From Pseudomonas sp. URMO17WK12:I11 (GTDB taxonomy: Bacteria > Pseudomonadota > Gammaproteobacteria > Pseudomonadales > Pseudomonadaceae), in NCBI RefSeq assembly GCF_007677725.1, contig NZ_VEDF01000003.1:456481-520480 (forward strand): a DNA stretch of 64,000 bases. The letters run 5' to 3'. Position numbers and translations under genes: made by a program. Positions 48,291 to 58,323 of this stretch are shown piece by piece. How positions within the stretch are numbered: position 1 is the first letter of the stretch; each line of letters starts with the position of its first letter. The notes under the pieces were generated by a model that saw nothing but the letters and a program-made list of their open reading frames with translations, made no database searches and was not told the DNA's origin.

Positions 48291-49670
48291 TCAGGCAAGC
48301 TTGACTTGACCCACCGGTTTGCGCGAAACCATGCTCACCGCCACGAAGCTGACCAGGCTGATCGCCAAGCTGTAGTAGATCGGGGTGTTGGCATCCAGGC
48401 CATCGGCCACCATGAACCACAGCGCGGTGGCGAAGCCCAGCGACATGCTGGCGATGGCGCCCGCTGTGGTCGCACGCTTCCAGAAGATCGCCCCGATCAG
48501 CGGGATCAGCATGCCGCCCACCAGCAGGTTGTAGGCCAAGGTCAGCGCGCTGATCACATCGTTTACAGCCAGCGCGATGGCCAACACCACCAGGCCCGTC
48601 AACAAGGTGAACAGACGGCTGATACCCAGGCTCGACTGCTTGCCACCGCGCAGTTTCGGCAACAGGTCTTCGGTCAAGGTGGTCGACGCCGCGAGCAGTC
48701 CGGCGCTGGCGGTGGACATCATCGCCGCCAGCGCTGCTGCCATCAGCAAGCCGCGGATTCCTTCAGGCAGCTGACCCTTGATCATCTCGGCGAACGCATT
48801 GTTGGGATTGGCCAGATCCGGCATCAGCACGTGCGCCGACATGCCGATCAGGGCGCAGGCCAGGCCATACAGCACGCAGTAGATCCCGGCGGTGGTGCCG
48901 GCGCGCTGGCAGACCTTCTCGTCGCGGGCGGTGAACACCCGCTGCCAGATGTCCTGACCGATGAGAATGCCGAAGAAGTAGATCAGGAAGTAGGTGACGA
49001 TGGTGTCCCAGCCAATGGTGGTCCAGCTGAAGCTCGCCGCTGGCAGCTTGGCTACCAGTGTGTCCCAGCCACCGGCGTTGTACAGGCACACCGGCAGCAG
49101 GATGAACATCAGGCCCACGGTCTTGATCACGAACTGCACAATGTCGGTCAGGGTCAGCGACCACATGCCGCCGATGGTCGAGTAGACCACCACCACGCCA
49201 CCACCAAGCAGCAACGACATCCAGAACGGCAGGTCGAGCAGCACTTGCAGCACGGTTGCCATCGCCAGCGTCGAGGTCACCCCGATCATCAGCGCGTAGG
49301 CCAACATGATCGCGGCGCTGGCCTGGCGCGCCATTGGGTTGTAGCGACGCTCCAGGACCTGGGTCACGGTGAAGATCTTCAGCCGCAACAGCGGCTTGGC
49401 CAGAAACAGATTCAGGGCGATGATGCCCAGGCCCAGGGCTGCGCACAGCCAGAAACCAGAAATCCCATGCACATAGCCCAGGCGGACGGTGCCAACGGTG
49501 GAAGCGCCACCGAGCACGGTGGTGGCCATGGTGCCCATGTACAGGGTCGGGCCCAGGTTGCGCCCGGCCACCAGGTAGTCTTCGTGGGTTTTCGCGCGGC
49601 GCATGCCATACCAGCCGAGGCCGAGCATGCCGGCGGTATAGAGCATGACAACAATGATGTCCAAGGCCAT
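48291..49670 (-). CDS. Sodium:solute symporter family protein
   Basis: A 459-aa SSS-family transporter with about 13 hydrophobic segments. Signature blocks include MRRAKTHEDYLVAGRNLGP, ASTVGTVRLGYVHGISGFW and GQDIWQRVFTARDEKVCQ. In P. aeruginosa the equivalent gene (PA1418) lies beside gbuA, so guanidinobutyrate or a related guanidino compound is a reasonable guess for the substrate. The ATG at 49670 is preferred to an in-frame start at 49778. Confidence 0.88.
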   Translation of the reverse strand: MALDIIVVMLYTAGMLGLGWYGMRRAKTHEDYLVAGRNLGPTLYMGTMATTVLGGASTVGTVRLGYVHGISGFWLCAALGLGIIALNLFLAKPLLRLKIFTVTQVLERRYNPMARQASAAIMLAYALMIGVTSTLAMATVLQVLLDLPFWMSLLLGGGVVVVYSTIGGMWSLTLTDIVQFVIKTVGLMFILLPVCLYNAGGWDTLVAKLPAASFSWTTIGWDTIVTYFLIYFFGILIGQDIWQRVFTARDEKVCQRAGTTAGIYCVLYGLACALIGMSAHVLMPDLANPNNAFAEMIKGQLPEGIRGLLMAAALAAMMSTASAGLLAASTTLTEDLLPKLRGGKQSSLGISRLFTLLTGLVVLAIALAVNDVISALTLAYNLLVGGMLIPLIGAIFWKRATTAGAIASMSLGFATALWFMVADGLDANTPIYYSLAISLVSFVAVSMVSRKPVGQVKLA

Positions 49671-49804
49671 TGGGGGTCTCCCGATTATCGTTATTATGGC
49701 GAGATCGACCGCGCAGACGTGTTCGCCGCGCCCGGCGGTCTTGTCTTGTGTTGGCGGGCCTCTATGGCCCTCCCTCATGGCTCCTGCCAGGGTTCAGCGA
49801 CGGC

Positions 49805-50755
49805 TCAGCGGCGCACCACGCCGGGTAGTACACAGAGCATTTCGAACAGCAGGTTGGCGCCCAGCAGCGAGGTGTTGCCGGTGGTGTCGTAGGGCGGGGA
49901 GACTTCGACCAGGTCACAGCCAATCAGGTCCAGGCCGTGGCAGCCGCGAATGATCTCCATCGCCTGGATCGTGGTCAAGCCACCGATTTCCGGCGTGCCG
50001 GTGCCGGGTGCCCAGGCCGGGTCGATGCCGTCGATGTCGAACGACAGGTACACTGGGCCACCGCCGACTTTTTCCCGCACCTCGGCCATCAGCGGCTCCA
50101 GCGACTTGTGCCAGCATTCCTCGGCCTGGACCACGCGAAAGCCCTGGCGGCGGCTCCAGTTGAAGTCGTCGGCGGTGTAGCCCTGGGCGCGCAGGCCGAT
50201 CTGCACCACGCGGTCGCAATCGAGCAGGCCCTCTTCGACCGCACGGCGGAAGGTGGTGCCATGGGCGATCTTCTCGCCGAACATGTGATCGTTGACGTCG
50301 GCGTGGGCATCGATGTGCACCAGGCCGATCTTGCCGTGCTTCTTGTGCAAGGCGCGCAGGATCGGCAGGGTGATGGTGTGGTCGCCACCGAGGGTCATGG
50401 GTATGACGTTGTGCTCGACGATTTCGTCATATGCCGCTTCGATGATGCGCACTGCGTCGAGCAGGTTGAAGGTGTTGATGGCCACGTCGCCGATGTCGGC
50501 TACCGACAGTGAGTCGAAGGGCGCGGCGCCGGTGGCCATGTTGTAGGGGCGGATCATCACCGATTCAGCGCGAATCTGCCGGGGGCCGAAGCGGGTGCCG
50601 GAGCGCAGCGAGGTGCCGATGTCCAGCGGTACGCCGATGAACGCGGCATCCAGGCCCTCGGCGCTTTGCAGGTGGGGCAGGCGAAGCATGGTGGCGATGC
50701 CGCCGAAGCGCGGCATTTCGTTGCCGCCCAGTGGTTGGTGGAGAATCTTGTCCAC
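49805..50755 (-). CDS. gbuA: Guanidinobutyrase (agmatinase/ureohydrolase family)
   Basis: A ureohydrolase that splits 4-guanidinobutyrate to 4-aminobutyrate and urea, the late step of the arginine dehydrogenase/transaminase route. The binuclear Mn ligands lie in LGGDHTITLP, HIDAHADVND and SFDIDGIDPAWAPGTGTPE. A GTG at 50755 with GAGG upstream gives 316 aa beginning VDKILHQPLGGNEMPRFGG, the GbuA-type N-terminus; ATG at 50767 is an alternative. A divergent LysR gene (gbuR) and the symporter neighbour favour GbuA over agmatinase SpeB. Confidence 0.88.
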   Translation of the reverse strand: MDKILHQPLGGNEMPRFGGIATMLRLPHLQSAEGLDAAFIGVPLDIGTSLRSGTRFGPRQIRAESVMIRPYNMATGAAPFDSLSVADIGDVAINTFNLLDAVRIIEAAYDEIVEHNVIPMTLGGDHTITLPILRALHKKHGKIGLVHIDAHADVNDHMFGEKIAHGTTFRRAVEEGLLDCDRVVQIGLRAQGYTADDFNWSRRQGFRVVQAEECWHKSLEPLMAEVREKVGGGPVYLSFDIDGIDPAWAPGTGTPEIGGLTTIQAMEIIRGCHGLDLIGCDLVEVSPPYDTTGNTSLLGANLLFEMLCVLPGVVRR

Positions 50756-50906
50756 GGTGGGCCTCATCAGTCGGTCGATTGTTATGGTTGTTCGAACCTG
50801 AGCCGCGGCGCGCTGCGTAAAGGGCATGGGGCCGACGGGCAGGGACATTGCGGCCAAGTCTGCGCAAGGTAGTGCGCCGGAGGAATCGCTACCGGCAAAT
50901 ACTTAC

Positions 50907-50922
50907 TTCAGGATTTTATGAA
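50907..50922. promoter_or_regulatory. Dyad between gbuA and gbuR
   Basis: TTCA-N8-TGAA lies in the AT-richest part of the 223-base divergent region, 150 bases from the gbuA start and 57 from gbuR. The extended flanks (ACTTCA and TGAACT) are nearly symmetrical. LysR regulators often bind such dyads in divergent promoters, so it is a candidate GbuR site. Confidence 0.4.
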
Positions 50923-50978
50923 CTAAGCGCCGCCGAAGCGGGTAGACTGCGCGCAAGATCACGCGGAACCGTTGCACC

Positions 50979-51872
50979 ATGGCCTCGACCCTGCCCGACC
51001 TGAAACTGCTGCGCATCTTCGTCAGCGTGGTACGCCACCAGGGCTTCGCCAATGCCCAGCGCGAGCTCAACCTGTCGACGTCGGCGATCAGTACCTACAT
51101 GAGCCAGCTCGAAGGCGCCCTGGGCATCGTGCTGTGTCATCGCGGCCGCGGCGGCTTCAGCCTGACCAGCAAGGGCGAGCTGTTCCATCAGGAGACCTTG
51201 CGCCTGCTCGCCGAACTCGACGGTTTCGAGCAATACGCCGCGGCGCTCAAGGGCGAACTGCGCGGCACCTTGAACCTTGGGGTGATCGATTCCACCGTGG
51301 GTGACCGGGCATTGCCCCTGGCCGAGGCGATAGGCGCCTACAGCCAGGAACACCCGGCGGTGCACCTGCACCTGTCGGTGTCCAGCCCTTACGAGCTGCA
51401 GCTGGGCGTGCAGGACAACCGCCTGGACCTGGCGATTGGCGCATTCCCCTCGCGGGTCAGCGGCCTGGTCTATCAACCGCTGTACCGTGAGCAGCATTGG
51501 CTGTACTGCAGCAGCCGCCACCCGCTGTTCGGTGAGCGGCGCATACCCGAGCAAGTGGTGACCCAGCAACGCATGGTCGGGCGCGGTTACTGGAGCCAGG
51601 CCGAGTTGGCGCGCCATGGCTTCAAGCACAGCGCGGCGACGGTCGAGAGCATGGAGGCGCAGTTGATACTGATTCTCTCCGGTGCCTACATCGGCTATCT
51701 GCCCGAGCACTACGCCCAGGCTTGGGCCGACAAAGGCGACCTGCGGGTGTTGTCGCCGGCCACCTTCGGCTACCAGGCGCCGTTCTCGTTGATCATCCGC
51801 CGTGGTCGCAGCCGGGAGCCATTGATCCAGACCTTCCGTGACCTGCTCAAGAGCCAGCTCAACGTCGAGTGA
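50979..51872 (+). CDS. gbuR: LysR-family regulator of guanidinobutyrate catabolism
   Basis: A 297-aa LysR protein with the DNA-binding helix-turn-helix FVSVVRHQGFANAQRELNLSTSAISTYMSQLEGALG at residues 13-48, followed by an effector domain (ESMEAQLILILSGAYIGYLPEHYA). It is divergent from gbuA, as GbuR (PA1422) is in P. aeruginosa, where it activates gbuA in response to 4-guanidinobutyrate. Assignment depends on that synteny and resemblance. Confidence 0.85.
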   Translation: MASTLPDLKLLRIFVSVVRHQGFANAQRELNLSTSAISTYMSQLEGALGIVLCHRGRGGFSLTSKGELFHQETLRLLAELDGFEQYAAALKGELRGTLNLGVIDSTVGDRALPLAEAIGAYSQEHPAVHLHLSVSSPYELQLGVQDNRLDLAIGAFPSRVSGLVYQPLYREQHWLYCSSRHPLFGERRIPEQVVTQQRMVGRGYWSQAELARHGFKHSAATVESMEAQLILILSGAYIGYLPEHYAQAWADKGDLRVLSPATFGYQAPFSLIIRRGRSREPLIQTFRDLLKSQLNVE

Positions 51873-52000
51873 CTACTGCATCCCGTCGGAAGTCATACAT
51901 TTCCTACAGAAAGCGGCTCACGGCGCGCCTGGCGCTCTGCTAAACCTCTTTACTGCCCTGGTCATTATTCCCATCAGCTCCACCAGCAAGGATTGCCGAG

Positions 52001-53566
52001 ATGCGCAACAATCTGCCCGTCACCGACCGTGAACGCACTTTTCCCAGCGAGCAGCGCCTGATCTCGACCACAGACCTGGACAGCCGCATCAGCTATTGCA
52101 ACGACGCCTTTGTGGCGATCAGCGGATTCACCTACGACGAGCTGATCGGCCAGCCGCACAATCTGGTGCGCCACCCTGACATGCCGGCAGCGGTTTTCGG
52201 CCACATGTGGGACACCATCAAGCAGGGCAAACCGTGGATGGGCGTGGTCAAGAACCGCGCCAAGAACGGCGATTACTACTGGGTCAGCGCCTATGTCACG
52301 GCGGTCTACGAAAACGGCCGCATCAGCGGTTACGAGTCGGTGCGCTCGGTGCCCAGCCGCGAGCAGATCCGCCGCGCCGAAGCCTTGTATGCCCGACTGC
52401 GGGCAGGCAAGTCGGCACTGCCGTGGGCGGCTCGCTGGCGTCACGGTCTAGGCCGTGGCTGGCCATTGATCACTGCGGGGCTGCTGTCGGCGGCGGCGCT
52501 TTCATGGCTGCCTACTTATGCCGCGCTGGGCGTGTTGGCAGCCAGCTTGCTGCTGGCCTGGTACTTGGGCGAACAGCAGCGCGACCGTGTGATTCGGCGC
52601 ACCCTGGCTGAGCATCCCAAGGCCTTCACCAGCCCCCTGGTGGCGCTGACCTACAGCGACAACCCCGGGCTGCAAGGGCAACTGGACCTGGCCATCATCA
52701 GCGAAGAAGCGCGTTTGCAAACCGCGCTGACGCGTCTGGTGGATGCTGGCGTCGGGGTTAAGTCACGTGCTGCACAGTCGGCCGAGCTGTCCGATGCCCA
52801 GGCGCAGATGCTCGACCGCCAGCGCAGCGAAACCGATCAGTCGGCTACCGCCATCGCGCAGATGGCAGCGACCATTCAGGAAGTTACGCACAACGTGCAG
52901 AGCACCGCCCATGCCGCAGGCGATGCCGATCAGCTGGCCCAGCACGGTAGCGACCTGGCGCAGCAGAGCCTGCAGGCCATGGGCAGCATGAACGAGGCGG
53001 TCAGTGATATCGGTCAGGCGGTCAATGTCCTGGCCGAGCAGACCCAGTCGATCGGCAGCGTGGTGGATGTGATCACCTCGATTGCCGAGCAGACCAACCT
53101 GCTGGCGCTCAACGCCGCCATCGAGGCGGCGCGGGCTGGGGAGCAGGGCAGGGGCTTTGCCGTGGTCGCCGACGAGGTTCGCTCATTGGCGCAGCGGACG
53201 CGCTCGTCTACCGATGAAATCCATCACATCATCGCCTCGCTGCGTGCCGGTGCCGAGCGCGCGGTATCCACGGCCCAGCGCGGCGAGCAGATTTCCCGCG
53301 ACAGTGTGCAGCGGGTCGAGGCGGTGCAAACGGCGCTGACCGGGATCGCCCAGGCGGTCAGCCGCATCACTGGCATGAGCCAGCAGATGGCCACGGCGTC
53401 TGAGCAGCAGAGCCATGTGGCCGAAGACATCAATCAGCAGATCGTGCGCATCGCCCAGCTGTGCGACCAGTCTGCCGGCCAGGCCAAGCAAGGCGCTGAG
53501 ATCAGCCAGGACTTGGAACGCATGGCCGAATACCTGCATAGCCTGGCCGAGCGCTTCAACCGATGA
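52001..53566 (+). CDS. aer: Aer-type aerotaxis receptor (PAS methyl-accepting chemotaxis protein)
   Basis: A 521-aa receptor. An N-terminal PAS domain (residues 15-115) shows [39 protein letters not shown] and [12 protein letters not shown], the FAD-binding Aer pattern. Two membrane segments lie near 150-190, and the signalling tip [21 protein letters not shown] near residue 363. Aer senses redox state and directs swimming toward oxygen. P. putida has several Aer paralogs; this position resembles the third. Confidence 0.9.
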   Translation: MRNNLPVTDRERTFPSEQRLISTTDLDSRISYCNDAFVAISGFTYDELIGQPHNLVRHPDMPAAVFGHMWDTIKQGKPWMGVVKNRAKNGDYYWVSAYVTAVYENGRISGYESVRSVPSREQIRRAEALYARLRAGKSALPWAARWRHGLGRGWPLITAGLLSAAALSWLPTYAALGVLAASLLLAWYLGEQQRDRVIRRTLAEHPKAFTSPLVALTYSDNPGLQGQLDLAIISEEARLQTALTRLVDAGVGVKSRAAQSAELSDAQAQMLDRQRSETDQSATAIAQMAATIQEVTHNVQSTAHAAGDADQLAQHGSDLAQQSLQAMGSMNEAVSDIGQAVNVLAEQTQSIGSVVDVITSIAEQTNLLALNAAIEAARAGEQGRGFAVVADEVRSLAQRTRSSTDEIHHIIASLRAGAERAVSTAQRGEQISRDSVQRVEAVQTALTGIAQAVSRITGMSQQMATASEQQSHVAEDINQQIVRIAQLCDQSAGQAKQGAEISQDLERMAEYLHSLAERFNR

Positions 53567-53635
53567 GGCGCTGAGCCTGTCAGGCGGACCTGGCGTGCGG
53601 CATGTGGCAAAATTGCGCCATTCACGGAGAGCCCC

Positions 53636-54229
53636 ATGCCCAGACCCCGCTGCGATCGCTGCCAGCGCCCGCTCGACCATTGCCTTTGCCCGCTGATCCC
53701 CTGCCTCGACAGCCGCACCCGTGTGGTTGTGTTGCAGCACCCGAGCGAAACCGCCCATGCACTGAACACCGCTCGCCTGGCGGCGCTGGGGCTGGTCAAT
53801 GCCGAACTGCGAGTAGGGGAGGTGTTCGAGGATCTTGCCGGGCTGCTGGCCACTCCTGGCTACCGGCCGGTGCTGCTGTTCCCGGGCGAGCAGGCGCAAG
53901 CGCTGGCAGCCTATGGCGAAACGGGCGACAAGCCATTGCTGCTGATCGTCCCAGATGGCACTTGGCGCAAGGCACGCAAGCTGCTGTATCTCAACCCTTT
54001 GCTGGACGCGCTGCCGCGCGTAACCGTGGCTGGCGTTGCTCCGTCACGTTACCGCCTGCGCAAGGCGCCGGAGCCGGGCGCGGTGTCGACCATCGAGGCG
54101 GTGGTGCAGGCCTTGAATGTGCTGGAGCAGCCAGCCAGTTTCGATGGTTTGCTGCGGCCGTTCGAGGCATTGATCGAGGGGCAGATCAGGGCCATGGGGG
54201 TTGCTGTGTACGAGCGTAACCACGGGTGA
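53636..54229 (+). CDS. DTW-domain tRNA-uridine aminocarboxypropyltransferase
   Basis: A 197-aa protein with a Cys-rich N-terminus (CDRCQRPLDHCLCP) likely to bind zinc, then VLQHPSETAHALNT, the DTW signature as PDGTWRKARKL (Gly in place of the usual middle residue) and STIEAVVQAL. DTW enzymes such as TapT/YfiP make acp3U in tRNA with SAM as donor. GGAG precedes the ATG at 53636. It is the last gene before the adhesin locus repeats. Confidence 0.87.
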   Translation: MPRPRCDRCQRPLDHCLCPLIPCLDSRTRVVVLQHPSETAHALNTARLAALGLVNAELRVGEVFEDLAGLLATPGYRPVLLFPGEQAQALAAYGETGDKPLLLIVPDGTWRKARKLLYLNPLLDALPRVTVAGVAPSRYRLRKAPEPGAVSTIEAVVQALNVLEQPASFDGLLRPFEALIEGQIRAMGVAVYERNHG

Positions 54230-54265
54230 TGAAGCCGCCTGCCGTGACATTCTCGGCGCCTGAGA

Positions 54266-54681
54266 TCGAGCGCCGCCTGCGCGGCGCATCGCGAGCTCTG
54301 CTCGCTCCTACGGGGCGATTCCGGGCCAGTAACCCCTGAGCCACCCGCCAGCGCACGCCCCCACCCACCGTAGGAGCGAGCGCAGCTCGCGATGCGCCGC
54401 CCACGCGGCGCCCATTCCACCGCCCGCCACCCATACCAAACCAAACGCCCGCCAGCCCCCCGCCAGCGCACGCCCCCACCCACCGTAGGAGCGAGCGCAG
54501 CTCGCGATGCGCCGCCCACGCGGCGCCCATTCCACCGCCCACCACCCATACCAAACCAAACGCCCGCCAGCCCCCCGCCAGCGCACGCCCCCACCCACCG
54601 TAGGAGCGAGCGCAGCTCGCGATGCGCCGCCCACGCGGCGCCCATTCCACCGCCCGCCACCCATATCAAACCAAACGCCTG
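54266..54681. repeat. REP cluster with three 115-bp tandem units
   Basis: An inverted REP palindrome (GATCGAGCGCCGCCTGCG..., about 54266-54312) faces three direct units that repeat every 115 bases, with TAGGAGCGAGCGCAGC at 54371, 54486 and 54601. Each unit has a GCGAGC/GCTCGC palindrome, a GCGCCGC/GCGGCGC palindrome and a Pro-codon-like C-rich spacer. Similarity fades near 54681, just before the adaptor gene's stop at 54696. No gene is visible in this stretch. Confidence 0.88.
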
Positions 54682-54695
54682 TCACCCCCACCCAT

Positions 54696-56048
54696 TCACC
54701 GCTCCCGCAGCGCCTCGGTCCGCGCCTTGAGCACCGGCTTGAGCAGGTAATCCAGAACGCTCTTCTGCCCCGTGATGATATCGACCGTGGCCACCATCCC
54801 TGGAATGATCAACAACGGCTTGTTGTCCCCGCCCAAATGGTTCTTATCGGTGCGCACCTGAATCAGGTAGAAGGCGTTGCCCTTGTCATCAGTCACCGTG
54901 TCGGCACCGATCAGCTCCAGCTTGGCCTTGAGCCCACCATAGATGGTGTAGTCATAGGCACTGAACTTGACCATCGCCGGCTGCCCCGGATGCAGAAACG
55001 CCACATCCTGCGGCCGTACCTTGGCCTCGATCAGCAGGTTGTCCTCGATCGGCACGATTTCCACCAAGTCGCTGCCCGGCTGGACCACGCCACCAATGGT
55101 GTTGACCTTGAGCAATTTGACGATGCCGCGCACCGGTGACACCACCGTGGTGCGGTTGACCCGGTCATCGATGGCAATGCTGCTGGCGGTGATCTTCGAA
55201 AGCTCGGTGCGCTTGTCGTTGAGCTCCTTGGCCGCATCGGACCTGAATCCGGCTTCGGACTCCTCGATCTTGCTCTTGATCTCGGCAATCGCAGCTTCCG
55301 CACGGGGGATGGCCAGGTTGGTGGCATTGAGCTGACCACGGGCCTCGACGGTGCGCTGTTTCAACCGCAGAATTTCCACTGGCGAAATGGCGCCTTTGCT
55401 CACCAATGGCGCCGACATGTCGGTTTCCTGTTGCAACAGGGCCACCGCCGAGCGGTATTGCTCGACCTTGGAACGAAACTCGGCAAGTTCCTGATTTTTT
55501 TGGCGCAACTGTTCGTTGAGGGTCTGTTTTTCACTGGCCAGGCGCCGTTGCCGTGAGCCGTATAGCGCCACCTCGTCTTCGGCCACCTGCGGCGCCTTGG
55601 CGCGTACTTCGTCCGACAGCTTGAACGGACGGCCCTCGGCCTCGGCCGACAGGCGTTCGACCTGGGCCGTCAGCGCGTAGCGGTCGGCTTCGCTTTCGCC
55701 TTTGTTGGACTTGAAACGGGTATCGTCCAGGCGCAGCAAGGTCGCGCCTTTGTCGACCATCTGGCCTTCGCGCACGAAGATCTCGGTGACGATCCCGCCT
55801 TCGAGGTTCTGCACCACCTGCACCTTGCTCGATGGAATTGCCTTGCCTTCGCCGACGGTGACTTCATCGAGCACCGCCAGGCTGGCCCAGATCAGCGCCA
55901 CCAGCAGCAGCGCGGCGGCCAGCCACACGGTCAGGCGCGACAGGCGCGACGAATCGTCCAGGGTGGCGCCGGCCAGCTCTGGCATGTAGTCGGCCTCGGC
56001 GCGCTGACGCTTGCCGTGGCCGCTACGGATGTTGTGGCTCAAAGCCAT
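54696..56048 (-). CDS. Type I secretion periplasmic adaptor, HlyD family (LapC/MapC-like)
   Basis: This 450-aa membrane-fusion protein links the ABC exporter to the outer-membrane channel. It has a short cytoplasmic start, one membrane anchor (residues 40-60, VWLAAALLLVALIWASLAVL), lipoyl-like halves (VVQNLEGGIVTEIFVREGQMVDKGATLLRLDD), a long coiled-coil hairpin of about 200 residues, and a beta-barrel domain. GAGG precedes the ATG. It follows the ABC gene by 67 bases, so the three secretion genes form one E-B-C operon. Confidence 0.9.
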   Translation of the reverse strand: MALSHNIRSGHGKRQRAEADYMPELAGATLDDSSRLSRLTVWLAAALLLVALIWASLAVLDEVTVGEGKAIPSSKVQVVQNLEGGIVTEIFVREGQMVDKGATLLRLDDTRFKSNKGESEADRYALTAQVERLSAEAEGRPFKLSDEVRAKAPQVAEDEVALYGSRQRRLASEKQTLNEQLRQKNQELAEFRSKVEQYRSAVALLQQETDMSAPLVSKGAISPVEILRLKQRTVEARGQLNATNLAIPRAEAAIAEIKSKIEESEAGFRSDAAKELNDKRTELSKITASSIAIDDRVNRTTVVSPVRGIVKLLKVNTIGGVVQPGSDLVEIVPIEDNLLIEAKVRPQDVAFLHPGQPAMVKFSAYDYTIYGGLKAKLELIGADTVTDDKGNAFYLIQVRTDKNHLGGDNKPLLIIPGMVATVDIITGQKSVLDYLLKPVLKARTEALRER

Positions 56049-56115
56049 GGCCTACCTCATGTATTTCAGTGGCACGGTGCGCTAGCGGCAACCGCCACGG
56101 GTTGAATAAGTCGCC

Positions 56116-58260
56116 TCAGAGGGCCGAGCCGATGCGGCCTTTGCGCAGCGCATCGACCACTGCATCCTTCGGCCCGTCGGCGACGATCTTGCCGTTGTCC
56201 AGGACCAGCAAGCGGTCTACCAGGCTGAGCATCGAGGTACGGTGGGTCACCAGCAGCACGGTCTTGCCCGGCACCCAGGCCAACAGACGCTGGCGCAGTT
56301 GCTCTTCGCTGCTGTTGTCCATGTGGCTGGTGGGCTCGTCGAGGATCAACACCGGCGGCTCCAGCAACAGCGCCCTCGCCAGCAGCACGGCCTGGCGTTG
56401 ACCACCGGAGAGCAGTTGGCCACGCTCACCCACCGGGCGATCGAAGCCATTGGGATGCTGCCGGGCCAGCTCGCTGACGCCCGTCAATTCGGCCACTTCC
56501 AGCATGCGCGCGTCGCTGATGTGGCGGGCGCCCAAGGTTAGGTTGTCGCGCAGGCTACCGGCCAGCAGCGGCAGGTCATTGGCCACGTAGCCGATCTGGC
56601 TGCGCAGGTCGGCGATGTCCAGTTGGCGCAGATCCAGGTTGTTCAGCAGCACCTGCCCTTCGTCGGGATGATGAAAGCCCATCAGCAAGCGCCCCAGGGT
56701 GCTCTTGCCCGAGCCACTGCGGCCGACGATGCCGATGCGCTCACCCGGTGCAATGCTCAGCCGGACATCGTTGAGTGCCGCATTGACCTGCCCTGGGTAA
56801 CGGAACGTGACGTGGCTGAGCGCCAGTTCGCCAGTGAGCGCTGTGTGTTCCAGGGCCTGCTGTTCGGCTTGCCGTTCCTGGGGCAGGGCCATCAGGGCGT
56901 CGGTGCTGCGCATGGTCAGCTGGGCCTGCTGGTAGCGGGTGATCAAGCCGGCGATCTGACCCAGGGGGGCCAGCACTCGGCTGCCGAGCATGTAGGTGGC
57001 GACCAGGGCGCCGACACTCAGGTTACCGGCAATGATGCTGTAGACGCCGGCCACGATCGTGGCCATGCCGCAGAACTGCTGGATGAACAGCGTGCCGTTG
57101 CTGGCCAGCGACGACAGGTTGCGCGCATGCGCATCGAGCCTGGCGATCGCGGCATTGGTGTGTTCCCACTGGTACTGACGCTCGCTCTCGGCACCACAGG
57201 CCTTGAGCGTTTCCAGCCCGCCCAGGGTCTCGATCAGCAGGGCCTGGCGCACGGCGCCTAAGCTCAGGCTCTTCTGCACGGTGTCACGCAGACGCGCCTG
57301 GATGACCAATGCAAAGCCCACTGCCAACGGAAAGGCGATCAATGGAATCACCACCAACCAGCCGCCGAGCAGGCCGATCACCAGCAGCATCAGTGCCACG
57401 AAAGGCAGGTCGATGATGCTGGTCAGGGTCACGGCAGTGAGAAACTCACGCAGGCCCTGAAAGTCATGGATGCTTTGGGCGAACCCACCGATCGTGGCGG
57501 GCTTGGCCTTCAGCGCCATGCCGGTGATACGTTCGAACAACGTCGCCGACAGAATCAGGTCGGTCTTCTTCCCGGCCTGGTCCAGCAGGTGAGCGCGGAC
57601 CATGCGCAGCACCAGCTCGAAGGCGGTGCCGATGAACAGCCCGGCGACCAGTACCCACAAGGTCGAGAGCGCCTGGTTGGGCACCACGCGATCGTAGGTC
57701 TGCATGACGAACAGCGGCACCATCAGCCCCAGCACGTTGATCAGCAGGCTGGCCAGCAAGGCGTCACCGTAGAGCTTGCGCGAATGGCGCAAGGTGTCGC
57801 GGAACCAGGCATTGACCCGTGGCAGCAGCGGCGCGCGCACGTCTTCCAGGGTGTGCCGCGGTCGGGCGAACAGGGCCTGGCCAGTGTACGCCTGCTGCAG
57901 CGCCTCACGTTCGACCCATTGCTCGCCGCCCTGCGCTTCGCACGGCAGGATCAGCGCCCGGCCATCGTCGCCCCAGCGCTGCAACACCGCGCTGCGGTCA
58001 TTGTCGAGTAACAGCAGCACGGGCAGGTTGAGGGGCGAGATAGCGTCCAGCGCGCGCGCTAACACGCGGCCCTGCAAGCCGGCCCGCGCCGCCGCCCTGG
58101 GCAGCAGCTCGGGGCTCAGGCGCTGGCGCGCCAGCGGCAGGCCGCTGCACAGGCTCGCACGGCTGGCGCTGCGCCCGTGCAGGCGGCACAGGATCAACAA
58201 ACCGTCGAGCAGCGGATCATCGACGTCCTGGCGCGGTTGCGCGCTTTGCATACTGGTCAC
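56116..58260 (-). CDS. Type I secretion ABC transporter (LapB/MapB-like)
   Basis: A 714-aa exporter: an N-terminal C39-like domain (about 1-130), six membrane segments (150-430) and an ATPase domain with Walker A GRSGSGKST, signature LLSGGQRQAVLLARAL and Walker B LILDEPTSHMD. The C39 domain lacks the catalytic Cys pattern, as expected for transporters of uncleaved adhesins. The GTG at 58260 or the ATG three codons later could start it. It lies between the TolC-like and adaptor genes. Confidence 0.9.
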   Translation of the reverse strand: MTSMQSAQPRQDVDDPLLDGLLILCRLHGRSASRASLCSGLPLARQRLSPELLPRAAARAGLQGRVLARALDAISPLNLPVLLLLDNDRSAVLQRWGDDGRALILPCEAQGGEQWVEREALQQAYTGQALFARPRHTLEDVRAPLLPRVNAWFRDTLRHSRKLYGDALLASLLINVLGLMVPLFVMQTYDRVVPNQALSTLWVLVAGLFIGTAFELVLRMVRAHLLDQAGKKTDLILSATLFERITGMALKAKPATIGGFAQSIHDFQGLREFLTAVTLTSIIDLPFVALMLLVIGLLGGWLVVIPLIAFPLAVGFALVIQARLRDTVQKSLSLGAVRQALLIETLGGLETLKACGAESERQYQWEHTNAAIARLDAHARNLSSLASNGTLFIQQFCGMATIVAGVYSIIAGNLSVGALVATYMLGSRVLAPLGQIAGLITRYQQAQLTMRSTDALMALPQERQAEQQALEHTALTGELALSHVTFRYPGQVNAALNDVRLSIAPGERIGIVGRSGSGKSTLGRLLMGFHHPDEGQVLLNNLDLRQLDIADLRSQIGYVANDLPLLAGSLRDNLTLGARHISDARMLEVAELTGVSELARQHPNGFDRPVGERGQLLSGGQRQAVLLARALLLEPPVLILDEPTSHMDNSSEEQLRQRLLAWVPGKTVLLVTHRTSMLSLVDRLLVLDNGKIVADGPKDAVVDALRKGRIGSAL

Positions 58261-58323
58261 GATGGCCTACTCCCGCCAGGGTGAATGGGATTGCGTGCGG
58301 GTACTGCGTGCCAACGTGCGAGC

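Noticed and set aside
51940..51985. Possible sigma-28 promoter before aer (TAAA-N15-GGTCATTA)
   Set aside because: The -10 part matches the GCCGATAA consensus at only about half the positions.
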